DNA from: Pseudomonadota bacterium
GTDB taxonomy: Bacteria > Pseudomonadota > Gammaproteobacteria > Burkholderiales > Burkholderiaceae_C
Assembly: GCA_022566735.1 (NCBI GenBank)
Contig: JADFIG010000027.1
Span: forward strand, 1-47,739
Reading direction: 5' to 3'
Length of the DNA stretch: 47,739 bases
The translations under genes were made by a program, and so were the position numbers. Below the pieces are notes generated by a model. It worked only from the letters and a program-made list of their open reading frames with translations, had not been told where the DNA came from and made no database searches. Positions 16,308 to 24,001 of this stretch are shown here, piece after piece; the first letter of the stretch is position 1, and the number at the start of each line of letters is the position of its first letter.

Positions 16308-17564
16308 TCACTTGTTGTGCGACAGGATGAAGGCGCGGATTTCCGGGTAGGCCTTCTCGCGCCAGCGGCGGCCCGAGAAGATGCCGTAGTGGCCGGCGCC
16401 GATCACGTCGTAGTGCTTCTGGCGGGTCTTGGGGATGCCGGTGCACAGCTCGTGGGCCGCGCGGGTCTGGCCGGCGCCCGAGATGTCGTCGAGCTCGCCC
16501 TCGACCGTCAGCAGGGCCGTGGTCTTGATGTCGGCCGGCTTGACCAGCTCTTCCTTGCCCTTGGGGTTGCGGACCTTCCAGGTGCCGTTGACCAGGGCGA
16601 AGTCCTGGAACACCGTCTTGATGGTGTCCAGGTAGTACTCGGCCGGCATGTCCAGCACGGCGTTGTACTCGTCGTAGAACTGGCGGTGGGCTTCGGCGCT
16701 GTCACCGTCGCCGCGCACCAGGTCCAGGAAATAGTCGTAATGCGAGTTGGCGTGGCGGTCCGGGTTCATGGCCACGAAGCCCGTGTGCTGCAGGAAGCCC
16801 GGGTACACGGGGCGGCCGGCGCCCGGGTAGTTGGGCGGCACGCGGTAGATCACATTGTTCTCGAACCACTCGAAGGACTTGTTCATCGCCAGGTTGTTCA
16901 CCGCGGTCGGCGACTTGCGGGCGTCGATGGGGCCGCCCATCATGACCATGGTGCGCGGGGTGGTCTCACCGCGGCTGGCCATCAGGGAGACGGCGGCCAG
17001 CACGGGCACCGTGGGCTGGCACACCGAGATCACGTGCACGTCCGGTCCGACCTTGCGGATGAAGTCCTGCACGTAGTTGATGTAGTCGTCGAGGTGGAAG
17101 GCGCCGTCTTCCAGCGGCACCATGCGCGCATCGATCCAGTCGGTGATGTAGACCTTGTGGTCCTGCAGCAGGGTGCGCACCGTGTCGCGCAGCAGGGTCG
17201 AGTGGTGGCCCGACAGCGGCGCGACCACCAGCACCGAAGGCTGGGCGCGCATCTTCTCCAGCAGGGGGGCGTTGTCGGTGAAGCGCTTGAAGCGCAGCAG
17301 GCGGCAGAAGGGCTTGGCCTCGACCACCTGTTCCTGGATCACGACCTCGGTGCCGTCCACGGTCACCTTGTTGATGCCGAACTCGGGCTTCTCGTATTCC
17401 TTGGTCAGCCGGTGCATCAGGTCGAAGCCCGCCGAGACGCGGTGCGCAGACGGGATCTGGGCCAGCAGCGACAGGGGGTTGCTGTAGAGCTTGGACGCGG
17501 CGCTGGCGAACTCGGAGAAGGGACTGATCCAGGCGCGGTGGGTTTCGTAGATTTGGTAAAGCAT
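16308..17564 (-). CDS. phaZ: Intracellular polyhydroxyalkanoate depolymerase
   Basis: A 418-residue enzyme that mobilises stored poly-3-hydroxybutyrate. The N-terminus MLYQIYETHRAWISPFSEFA, the segment PLSGHHSTLLRDTVRTLLQDHKVYITDWIDAR and the lipase-box-like HVISVCQPTVPVLAA (cysteine near residue 181 as nucleophile instead of serine) are those of the Ralstonia PhaZ1 type. The distal AGHYGIFSGRRWREKAYP supplies the histidine. The frame is open 63 codons upstream, but the family N-terminus fixes the start at 17564. No other PHA genes are in the window. Presence implies the host stores PHB granules. Confidence 0.93.
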   Translation of the reverse strand: MLYQIYETHRAWISPFSEFASAASKLYSNPLSLLAQIPSAHRVSAGFDLMHRLTKEYEKPEFGINKVTVDGTEVVIQEQVVEAKPFCRLLRFKRFTDNAPLLEKMRAQPSVLVVAPLSGHHSTLLRDTVRTLLQDHKVYITDWIDARMVPLEDGAFHLDDYINYVQDFIRKVGPDVHVISVCQPTVPVLAAVSLMASRGETTPRTMVMMGGPIDARKSPTAVNNLAMNKSFEWFENNVIYRVPPNYPGAGRPVYPGFLQHTGFVAMNPDRHANSHYDYFLDLVRGDGDSAEAHRQFYDEYNAVLDMPAEYYLDTIKTVFQDFALVNGTWKVRNPKGKEELVKPADIKTTALLTVEGELDDISGAGQTRAAHELCTGIPKTRQKHYDVIGAGHYGIFSGRRWREKAYPEIRAFILSHNK

Positions 17565-17846
17565 GGGCGGTGACCTTTGTTCGCGAGGGAGCCACGGGAG
17601 CCACATGGGGCCTTGATGGAGCGACATCAAGGGCCATGGTGCAGTGCAGCATAGAGCACTTTCACCATCTTTGCACGCTCGGGGGCATCGCAAGACCTGC
17701 AACAGATGCTTTCGCACGGTGCAATTTGCCGCCTCTAACCGGGTGCCGTGCAATGGATTTCATTCCTGCGCGGGGAATGGCGTTGGATGCCCCCTGGCCT
17801 TGGGTGAAAACCCTTGGACGGCTGCGGCGAGCTGGGCGTGCAGGCA

Positions 17847-17872
17847 AAGAAAAAGGCCCCCGAAGGGGCCTT
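17847..17872 (-). terminator. Intrinsic terminator after the second PEP-CTERM gene
   Basis: Read on the minus strand, GGCCCC, loop TTCG and GGGGCC (17855-17870) are followed by a run of T (the A tract 17849-17854 on the plus strand). It lies about 50 bases after the PEP-CTERM stop at 17924 and should end that transcript before phaZ. The rest of the gap 17565-17846 holds the phaZ upstream region, where I see no certain promoter. Confidence 0.85.
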
Positions 17873-17923
17873 GGGTGGCGCGGCCGCGAGGCGGCTGCGC
17901 GCGGAGCGCGAAGGCGCTGGCGA

Positions 17924-18517
17924 TCAGGCCTGGCGGCGACGGGCGGCGAAGCCGACCACGCCCAGGGCGGCGCCCAGCAGGGCCAGCGAGCTGGGCTCGG
18001 GCACGGCGCTGATGTTGTCGATGGCGCCGGCGCCGTTCAGGGCGCTCAGGTCGAAGGACTTGGCCTGGCCGTTGAACGAGAAGGTCGCGACTTGCCAGTT
18101 GGAGAAGTCGGCGGTGTTGGCGGCCAGGGTGATCGAGCCCAGCAGGGTGCCGGTGCCGTTCAGGCCGGAGTAGGCCGAGATGACGACGTCAGACAGAGCC
18201 GAGTATTCGAAGTTCAGGACGTAGTCGACAGCGGCGTCCACGTTCATGTAGGCGGCGGTGTTGACGGTGCCGTCCAGTTGGGCGGTGGCCACGCCCTGGG
18301 CCGAGGTCGGCTTGCTGAAGTACAGCATGCCGTTGGCTTCGTCGTTGGACAGGCCGAGGATGTTGGAGAAGGACACGCCTTGGGCGGCGTAGGTGTTGTC
18401 CACGGCTTCGCCGTAGCTCCAGGTCTTTTCGAAGTCGATCGAGAAGGCCGAAGTGGCGGAGGCGAAGGTGGGAGCGGCGGCGAGAACCACCAGAGACAGG
18501 GCGGAAGCCAGTTTCAT
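17924..18517 (-). CDS. PEP-CTERM sorting domain protein (197 residues)
   Basis: An exported protein of 197 residues. A signal peptide (MKLASALSLVVLAAAPTFAS) is followed by a beta-rich body (FSIDFEKTWSYGEAV, YVLNFEYSALSDVVISAYSG) and a PEP-CTERM end: AVPEPSSLALLGAALGVVGF with ARRRQA. TGGAG lies 6 bases before the ATG. It probably goes to the cell surface or outer envelope through an exosortase not encoded here. It is transcribed alone from the wide divergent gap in front of the PHP-domain gene and is closed by an intrinsic terminator. Confidence 0.85.
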   Translation of the reverse strand: MKLASALSLVVLAAAPTFASATSAFSIDFEKTWSYGEAVDNTYAAQGVSFSNILGLSNDEANGMLYFSKPTSAQGVATAQLDGTVNTAAYMNVDAAVDYVLNFEYSALSDVVISAYSGLNGTGTLLGSITLAANTADFSNWQVATFSFNGQAKSFDLSALNGAGAIDNISAVPEPSSLALLGAALGVVGFAARRRQA

Positions 18518-19000
18518 TTGAAACTCCAGGAGATTTTGGGTTGCATGGGCGTGGCGGCATCAGGCAACGAATTCCTGGCGGACTCTACGCAGGGATGGCG
18601 ACAGCGATGTGACGGGGAGGGGCACCTTTGGTCGGGGGTGCAAACGCTTGCATGTGGGGTGCTGAGCGCATCCGGCGGTCTGTTTTTCCGGACGGACGGC
18701 ACCGTGAACCCGCAAGATTTCAGCAGTGTGAAATTCCGGTGAGCGTTTCGCCCGGAAACCTGGGGCTTGTCGCTCCGGCTGTGGTGCGGGTGCCGCGGGG
18801 CGACCCGTGGTCCGGCGTCTGTGAGTTTTGTAACCACGGCGTCACTTGCCCCTCCTAAGCTGTTTCCACCGTGGCTGTGCACGTGCCGGCGCCCTCTGGG
18901 GTCACCGATGCGACACCGGCTCGCGTGCTTTGTTTGGCGGCAGGCACTTGTTCTCGTTCCGATTTCGACCCACTACACAAACTGCAAACTGGAGCAATCC
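18518..19000. other. Divergent intergenic region, 483 bases
   Basis: A gap between the PEP-CTERM gene (minus) and the PHP-domain gene (plus), presumably holding promoters for both. No gene is evident. The only clear element is the near-palindrome TGCAAACGCTTGCA at 18639-18652, listed separately. A ribosome site GGAG sits at 18991-18994, seven bases before the ATG of the PHP gene. Confidence 0.6.
18639..18652. promoter_or_regulatory. LacI/GalR-type operator-like dyad
   Basis: TGCAAACGCTTGCA is a 14-base inverted repeat with one mismatched pair and a central CG, the general form of LacI/GalR-family operators. It lies 122 bases upstream of the minus-strand PEP-CTERM start and 349 bases upstream of the PHP gene. 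No LacI-family gene is in the window. A chance match is possible. Confidence 0.35.
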
Positions 19001-21292
19001 ATGCAACTTTTCAGCAAGCACCAGATCGCGCTGGCCGCGATCTCCTTCCTGGGCGCCGCCACCACCGTGGTCGCCCCCACCGTGGCCAACGCCGCCAAGG
19101 TCCCCGGCCAGTACGTCGCCGGTGACTTCCACAACCACACCACCTGCTCGGATGGCTCCATCTCGATGCAGAAGCTGATCAAGAAGTCCACCGAGAAGAC
19201 CCAGGGCAACTGGGGCCTGGACTGGTTCGTGCAAGCCGGTCACGGCGGCAGCGGCAACCGCAACTGCACCCTGATCGAAGACGCTTCCCTGGCCACCCCG
19301 GCTTACCCCGTGGTGACCGACGCCGCCACCGGCGCCGTCAAGGGCCCGACCACGACCTGGGCGAACTCCGGCGTGGCCGTCAAGGGCAATGCCACCACCA
19401 ACATGTGGCGCTGGCAGTCCATCAAGGAAGTCCAGTATCCCGTCACCGAATACCTGACCGCCCTGAAGGGCGTGCCCGTGTTCATGGGCCTGGAATCCGT
19501 CGTTGCCGGCCACGAGCACACCTCGCTGTCCGTGATCACCGGCCAGCTGCCCACCGAGCTGGACACCGCTGCCCTGCCCACCACCGCCGGCTACGCCCCT
19601 GTGGGCAATGCCACCGCCCTGGCCCAGTGGAGCTACTGCTTTGACCGTGGCGACACCGACACCAGCCGCGGCGCCGAGAACCAGTGGTCCTGCGAAGTGA
19701 CCGGCAGCGACTACTCCGACACCACCAAGTACAACTGGAACGCCACCGGCATGAAGCTGATCCCCACGGGCAGCGGCGTCGGCAGCGGCGTCGGCACCAA
19801 GGGTCACCTCAAGACTCTGGAAGCCCTGAAGTGGATGAAGGAAAAGCACGCCACCGGCAGCTACTACATCCCCGCTCACCTGGAGCGCGCCGGCCCCTTC
19901 AACCCGGACGGCAACAACGGCTTCAACGTCGAGCACCTGCGCAACTTCAACAACGTCGCTCCCGACATCGCCTTCGGCTTCGAGACCCAGCCGGGTCACG
20001 GCGCTTCGGCCGAGCGTGGTGAGTACCGTCAGCTGCGCAACAGCTTCGTCGGCAGCGCCACCAACGTGGACTCCGTCGGTGGCTCCACCTACGGCGGCAC
20101 CGGCGTGTACGGCGCCCAGGTCGGCGGCGTGTGGGATGCCCTGCTGGGCGAAGGTCGCAACTGGTGGTTCTTCGCCAGCTCCGACTGGCACAACCGTGGC
20201 ATGTTCGGCCCTGATGACCGCCGCTCGACCCAGGACTTCTACCCTGGCGAATACCAGCGCAACTACACCATGGTGCGCAACGGCTCCGACAAGCTGCGTC
20301 CGCAAACCATCGTTGACGGTCTGCGCACCGGCAACAACTGGGCTTCGTCGGGTCAGATCATCGACCGCCTGGCTTTCGTGGCCTGCTCGTCCTACGCTGG
20401 CATCACCGCCCGCAGCAACGCCTCGGTGGAAGCCCTGGCTCTGAAGGCCGCTACCAACAACACCGACATCGACGCCACCGGTTGCGTGACGATGGGCCAG
20501 AAGCTGGTCGTTCGTCCGGGTGCCGACATCGTCGTGTCGATCGTGGTGCGCGATCCCGAAGGCGCGAACAACTCGCCTTACACCTTCCCCAACCCCTCGC
20601 TGCAGCAAATCGGCGTGACCCAGCCCCTGAACCAACCGGTGCTGGACCACGTGGACGTGATCCGCGGCCTGGTGACGGGCTTCCGTCAGCCTGGCGCTGC
20701 CGACTACTCGGGTGAATGGCCTCGCAACAACAACTGGCTGAAGTCCGACGGTTCGACCGCCGACCTGTCGGTGGTGCCTGCCGGTGCCAAGAACACCTCG
20801 GCCGCTCTGCTGAAGACCTTCAGCGCTTCTTCCTCGACCCCCTGGACGTCCGCCACGTCCAGCGTCGATGGCACGAAGTTCCTGAAGATGACCTTCCGCA
20901 TCCCCGCGGTTCAGGCTTCCCAGTACGTGCGTCTGCGTGGCACCAACCTGCCGGCTGCCGTGCCGTTCGAAACCGATGCCAACGGCAACCCGCTGGCTGA
21001 CTTCTTCACGAACGCCACCAACACCGCCAACCTGCGCATCCCCTGCACGACCCGCACCGCCGCTGCCGACGCTCTGACCACCGGCGCCACCGTGACCGGC
21101 CTGGTCGACGGCTGCCCGGCTCACCTGGCCGCTGCACCTGCCAACCTGCTGAACGCCGATGGCAGCGTGCGCGTCGCCGCCGGCACCAAGATGGTGTCGT
21201 ACGACGTGGCCGCCTGGTCCGACCTGTGGTTCTACAGCAACCCGATCTACGTCGAAGTTGCTGGCTCCAGCCTGGTCGCTGGTGTGAAGTGA
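19001..21292 (+). CDS. Exported PHP-domain-like protein
   Basis: A 763-residue protein with a signal peptide (ALAAISFLGAATTVVAPTVANA, cleavage probably near residue 32). Right after it comes AGDFHNHTTCSDG, the first metal-binding motif of PHP (polymerase and histidinol phosphatase) domains. Later segments FGFETQPGHGAS, WWFFASSDWHNRGMF and SNPIYVE could supply further metal ligands and the barrel end. It is far longer than a minimal PHP domain and may belong to a large uncharacterised family related to DUF3604; I could not confirm that. Codon use is strongly C-ending and even, unlike its neighbours, suggesting high expression. It is first in a five-gene run. Probable hydrolase in the periplasm; substrate unknown. 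Confidence 0.75.
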   Translation: MQLFSKHQIALAAISFLGAATTVVAPTVANAAKVPGQYVAGDFHNHTTCSDGSISMQKLIKKSTEKTQGNWGLDWFVQAGHGGSGNRNCTLIEDASLATPAYPVVTDAATGAVKGPTTTWANSGVAVKGNATTNMWRWQSIKEVQYPVTEYLTALKGVPVFMGLESVVAGHEHTSLSVITGQLPTELDTAALPTTAGYAPVGNATALAQWSYCFDRGDTDTSRGAENQWSCEVTGSDYSDTTKYNWNATGMKLIPTGSGVGSGVGTKGHLKTLEALKWMKEKHATGSYYIPAHLERAGPFNPDGNNGFNVEHLRNFNNVAPDIAFGFETQPGHGASAERGEYRQLRNSFVGSATNVDSVGGSTYGGTGVYGAQVGGVWDALLGEGRNWWFFASSDWHNRGMFGPDDRRSTQDFYPGEYQRNYTMVRNGSDKLRPQTIVDGLRTGNNWASSGQIIDRLAFVACSSYAGITARSNASVEALALKAATNNTDIDATGCVTMGQKLVVRPGADIVVSIVVRDPEGANNSPYTFPNPSLQQIGVTQPLNQPVLDHVDVIRGLVTGFRQPGAADYSGEWPRNNNWLKSDGSTADLSVVPAGAKNTSAALLKTFSASSSTPWTSATSSVDGTKFLKMTFRIPAVQASQYVRLRGTNLPAAVPFETDANGNPLADFFTNATNTANLRIPCTTRTAAADALTTGATVTGLVDGCPAHLAAAPANLLNADGSVRVAAGTKMVSYDVAAWSDLWFYSNPIYVEVAGSSLVAGVK

Positions 21293-21341
21293 TCTTTGAA
21301 GAGATCCTTCGCTTGATCCCCAAGGGTTGTTGAGCAACCCA

Positions 21342-21376
21342 GGACACCGCGTGTGGTTCAGCGCGGTGTCCTTTTT
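21342..21376 (+). terminator. Intrinsic terminator after the PHP-domain gene
   Basis: GGACACCGCG at 21342-21351 pairs with CGCGGTGTCC at 21362-21371 and is followed by TTTTT. A smaller hairpin (GGGTTGTTGAGCAACCC, 21324-21340) precedes it. It lies 50 bases after the stop and probably separates the abundant PHP transcript from the four genes downstream, perhaps with read-through. Confidence 0.85.
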
Positions 21377-21479
21377 GCTTGTGGCGCCAGCCTGCTCCTC
21401 GGGGCAGGCTGCGTCCCTTCGATGAGACCATTGAACCCGCACCGCTTTGAGGCGCGTGCCGTGTCCTGTCCATCCCAAG

Positions 21480-22364
21480 ATGTCCTCACCCTTGTCTGCC
21501 GCCGTGACCGCCTCCTCGACCCCTTCGAACACCCCCTCGGCCGCTGCCGACCAGCCTGTTGCCAAAGTCGGCTGGTTGCGCGAGCCCCTGTTGCATTTCC
21601 TGGTCCTGGGCGGCCTGCTGTTCGGTGTCGACCATTACCTCGTCACCCGTGCCGACGACCCCAGCACCATCGTGGTGGGCAAGGAAGTCGATGAGGAAGC
21701 CAGGCGCCTGTTCCAGGCTTCGCGCGGGCGCCTGCCCGATGCCAAGGAGCTGGACGCCCTGCGCCGCGTCTGGCTGGACAACGAGGTGCTGTACCGCGAG
21801 GGCCTGGCCCTGCAGGTGGACAAGGGCGACTCTGCCATCCGCGAGCGGGTCATCTTCAAGGCCCTGAGCGTGGTGGACGCCAACACCAAGCTGCCGCCGG
21901 CGACCGACGAGGCGCTGCGCAAGTGGTTCGCTGAACACCACAGCAAGTACGACGAGCCCGCGCGGTTCGACTTCCAGGAGGCCGTGCTCTCCGGCGAGCA
22001 GACCGAGGCCCGCGTGCGTGCCCTGGTGGAGGCGCTGAATGCGGGTTCGCAGACGGATGTCGAGGCCGGCTTGCGCGTGTTCAAGGCGCGCCCCAGGACC
22101 AACGTCGAACAGAGCTACGGTGCCGATTTCGCCAAGGCCCTGGAGGCGGCCGATCCCAAGATGTGGCTGGCCCTCCGCGGCAAGGACGGCTGGCGCGCCA
22201 TCCGCCTGGAGGCCATCTCGCAGCCCAAGCCCGCCGTGTTCGAGGCGCTGCGCAACGTCGTGCAGCAGGACTGGACCGATGCCACCCTGGCCGAGCAGCG
22301 CAGCGCGGCGGTGCGCAACCTGATGCAGAAGTACAAGATCCGCCATGAAGGGGGCGCCCAATGA
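21480..22364 (+). CDS. Membrane-anchored peptidyl-prolyl isomerase-like protein (PpiC/SurA type)
   Basis: A 294-residue protein. A Ser/Thr/Pro-rich N-terminus is followed by one membrane helix (LLHFLVLGGLLFGVDHYLV), then a periplasmic part resembling the SurA/PpiD N-terminal chaperone region (ELDALRRVWLDNEVLYREGLAL, then AIRERVIFKALSV) and a parvulin-like part (EALRKWFAEHHSKYDEPARFDF). The parvulin fold itself is weakly marked, so isomerase activity is uncertain. The start at 21480 is the second methionine of the frame. It overlaps the following HupE-like gene by 4 bases (ATGA). It may help fold exported partners from this cluster. Confidence 0.7.
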   Translation: MSSPLSAAVTASSTPSNTPSAAADQPVAKVGWLREPLLHFLVLGGLLFGVDHYLVTRADDPSTIVVGKEVDEEARRLFQASRGRLPDAKELDALRRVWLDNEVLYREGLALQVDKGDSAIRERVIFKALSVVDANTKLPPATDEALRKWFAEHHSKYDEPARFDFQEAVLSGEQTEARVRALVEALNAGSQTDVEAGLRVFKARPRTNVEQSYGADFAKALEAADPKMWLALRGKDGWRAIRLEAISQPKPAVFEALRNVVQQDWTDATLAEQRSAAVRNLMQKYKIRHEGGAQ

Positions 22365-23323
22365 TGCTGCGAGCGCTGCACATGCTGGCGTGCGTGGTGG
22401 CCTTGCTGGGAGGCCTGTCGGGCGGCACGGCCCAGGCCCACGAGATGAGCATGGCCGAGATGAACGTGCGCGAGACCACGCCGGGCGAGTTCTTCTGGCA
22501 GTGGGCGCCGGCCGAGAAGCGTGCCGTCGCCGACGACCTCACCCCGGTGTGGCCCGAGAACTGCACCACCGAGGGCAACCTGCTGCACTGTGGCGAAGAT
22601 GGCCTGGAGGGCACGCTGTCCGTCAAGGGCGTGGGCAAGGCCTATTCGGCGGCCCTCATCAAGGTCACCTGGCGCAACGGCGAGTCGCGGGTGTTCACCA
22701 TCACCGGCAGCCAGCCCACGGCCCACATCCACCACGGCGGCGATGACCGCCGCGGCATGGGCGAGGTCGCCTCGGCCTACACCATGCTGGGGGTGGAGCA
22801 CATCCTCGCGGGTGTCGACCACCTGCTGTTCGTCATCAGCCTGCTCTTCCTGGTGGGCTTCAACCGCCGCCTGCTGTGGACGATCACGGCCTTCACCGCG
22901 GCGCACAGCCTGACGCTGGCGCTCAGCGCCCTGGGCTGGCTGGTGCTGCGTCCGCCGCCGGTCGAGGCGTCCATCGCCCTGTCCATCGTGCTGGTGGCCG
23001 GGGAGGCCTTGCACCGCGAGCAGACCCTGGCGCGCCGCTGGCCGGCCATGGTGGCCTTCCTCTTCGGCCTGGTCCACGGCCTGGGCTTTGCGGGCGCGCT
23101 CAAGGAGATCGGCCTGCCGGAGAACCACATGCTGGTGGCCTTGCTGACCTTCAACGTCGGTGTCGAGATCGGCCAGCTCATGACCGTGCTGGCCGCCTGG
23201 GCGCTGTGGCGCGTGGCCTCGCGCTGGCCGCTGTTCGTGGCGGCGCGCACGCCGGCGCTCTATGGCATCGGCGCCTTGGCGTCCTTCTGGGCCTGGTCGC
23301 GCGTGGTGGCGATCTTCGGCTGA
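22361..23323 (+). CDS. HupE/UreJ-like membrane protein
   Basis: A 320-residue protein. A signal peptide (MLACVVALLGGLSGGTAQAHE) leads into a periplasmic part of about 100 residues ending in a His-rich stretch (AHIHHGGDD). The membrane part carries the HupE/UreJ motifs LGVEHILAGVDHLLFVISLLFL, FTAAHSLTLALSALG and GLVHGLGFAGALKEIGL. Relatives are metal (nickel or cobalt) permeases, but no hydrogenase or urease genes are close, so the metal is unknown. It starts inside the stop of the preceding gene (ATGA), indicating coupled translation. Confidence 0.85.
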   Translation: MMLRALHMLACVVALLGGLSGGTAQAHEMSMAEMNVRETTPGEFFWQWAPAEKRAVADDLTPVWPENCTTEGNLLHCGEDGLEGTLSVKGVGKAYSAALIKVTWRNGESRVFTITGSQPTAHIHHGGDDRRGMGEVASAYTMLGVEHILAGVDHLLFVISLLFLVGFNRRLLWTITAFTAAHSLTLALSALGWLVLRPPPVEASIALSIVLVAGEALHREQTLARRWPAMVAFLFGLVHGLGFAGALKEIGLPENHMLVALLTFNVGVEIGQLMTVLAAWALWRVASRWPLFVAARTPALYGIGALASFWAWSRVVAIFG

Positions 23324-23372
23324 ACGACCGCCGCACCGCCTTCGCACCGTCAACCTCTGCTGGAGTCCCCTC

Positions 23373-23996
23373 ATGGACGAAGTCATCCCCCTCTTTCCCA
23401 TGCCCTTCATGCGTTCGACGGGCGTTCTGCCGAGCGCGATGGTCGATGGCCTGACGCAGCACTTCAGCGGCATGGCCCTGCAGGACAACAACGCCTCGGC
23501 CAACCTGTCGCACACGCAGATGCTCAAGCCCGGCGACAGCCCGCTGCTGGTCGAGGCGGCCGGCCTGATCACGCCCAAGCTGGCGGAGTTCGGCGCGCTG
23601 CTGTTCGGCGAGCGCCTGGGTTGGGCCATCAAGGAGATGTGGGTCAATGTGCTGGACCGCGGCGGTCGCCAGGCCATGCACAACCATGCCAACAGCTTCA
23701 TCTCCGGCGTGGTCTACCTCACGCCCACGCACAATTCCTCGCGCACGGTGTTCATGAAGGCGCCGGGCGGGCACGAGTTCTCGTTCAAGAACGACCACGC
23801 CGGCGTGGTGACCGGCCCCTTCAATGCCGAGAAGTGGGTCAGCCCCATGCCCGAGCCCGGTGACCTGGCGCTGTTCCCCAGTTACATGATGCACGCCGTG
23901 CCGCCCAACGAGGGCGAGCGCCGCATCACCCTGGCCTTCAACGCCATCCCGGCCCGGCTGGACTCCTGGGGCTATGCGGTGAACTTCAGCGGCTGA
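23373..23996 (+). CDS. 2OG-Fe(II) oxygenase family protein
   Basis: A 207-residue putative dioxygenase of the family often found as a TIGR02466-type protein. EVIPLFPMPFM at the start is typical. The metal and 2-oxoglutarate residues are suggested by AMHNHANSFISGVVYL (histidines), SYMMHAVPPNEGERRITLAFN (distal histidine and the arginine that binds 2-oxoglutarate). The substrate is not known. A TGGAG ribosome site precedes the ATG by about 7 bases. It lies 49 bases after the HupE-like gene and 5 bases before the next gene. Confidence 0.82.
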   Translation: MDEVIPLFPMPFMRSTGVLPSAMVDGLTQHFSGMALQDNNASANLSHTQMLKPGDSPLLVEAAGLITPKLAEFGALLFGERLGWAIKEMWVNVLDRGGRQAMHNHANSFISGVVYLTPTHNSSRTVFMKAPGGHEFSFKNDHAGVVTGPFNAEKWVSPMPEPGDLALFPSYMMHAVPPNEGERRITLAFNAIPARLDSWGYAVNFSG

Positions 23997-24001
23997 CCGC
24001 G

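Noticed and set aside
17565..17753. 63-codon N-terminal extension of phaZ
   Set aside because: No similarity to PhaZ; the family N-terminus MLYQIYETHRAW begins at 17564.
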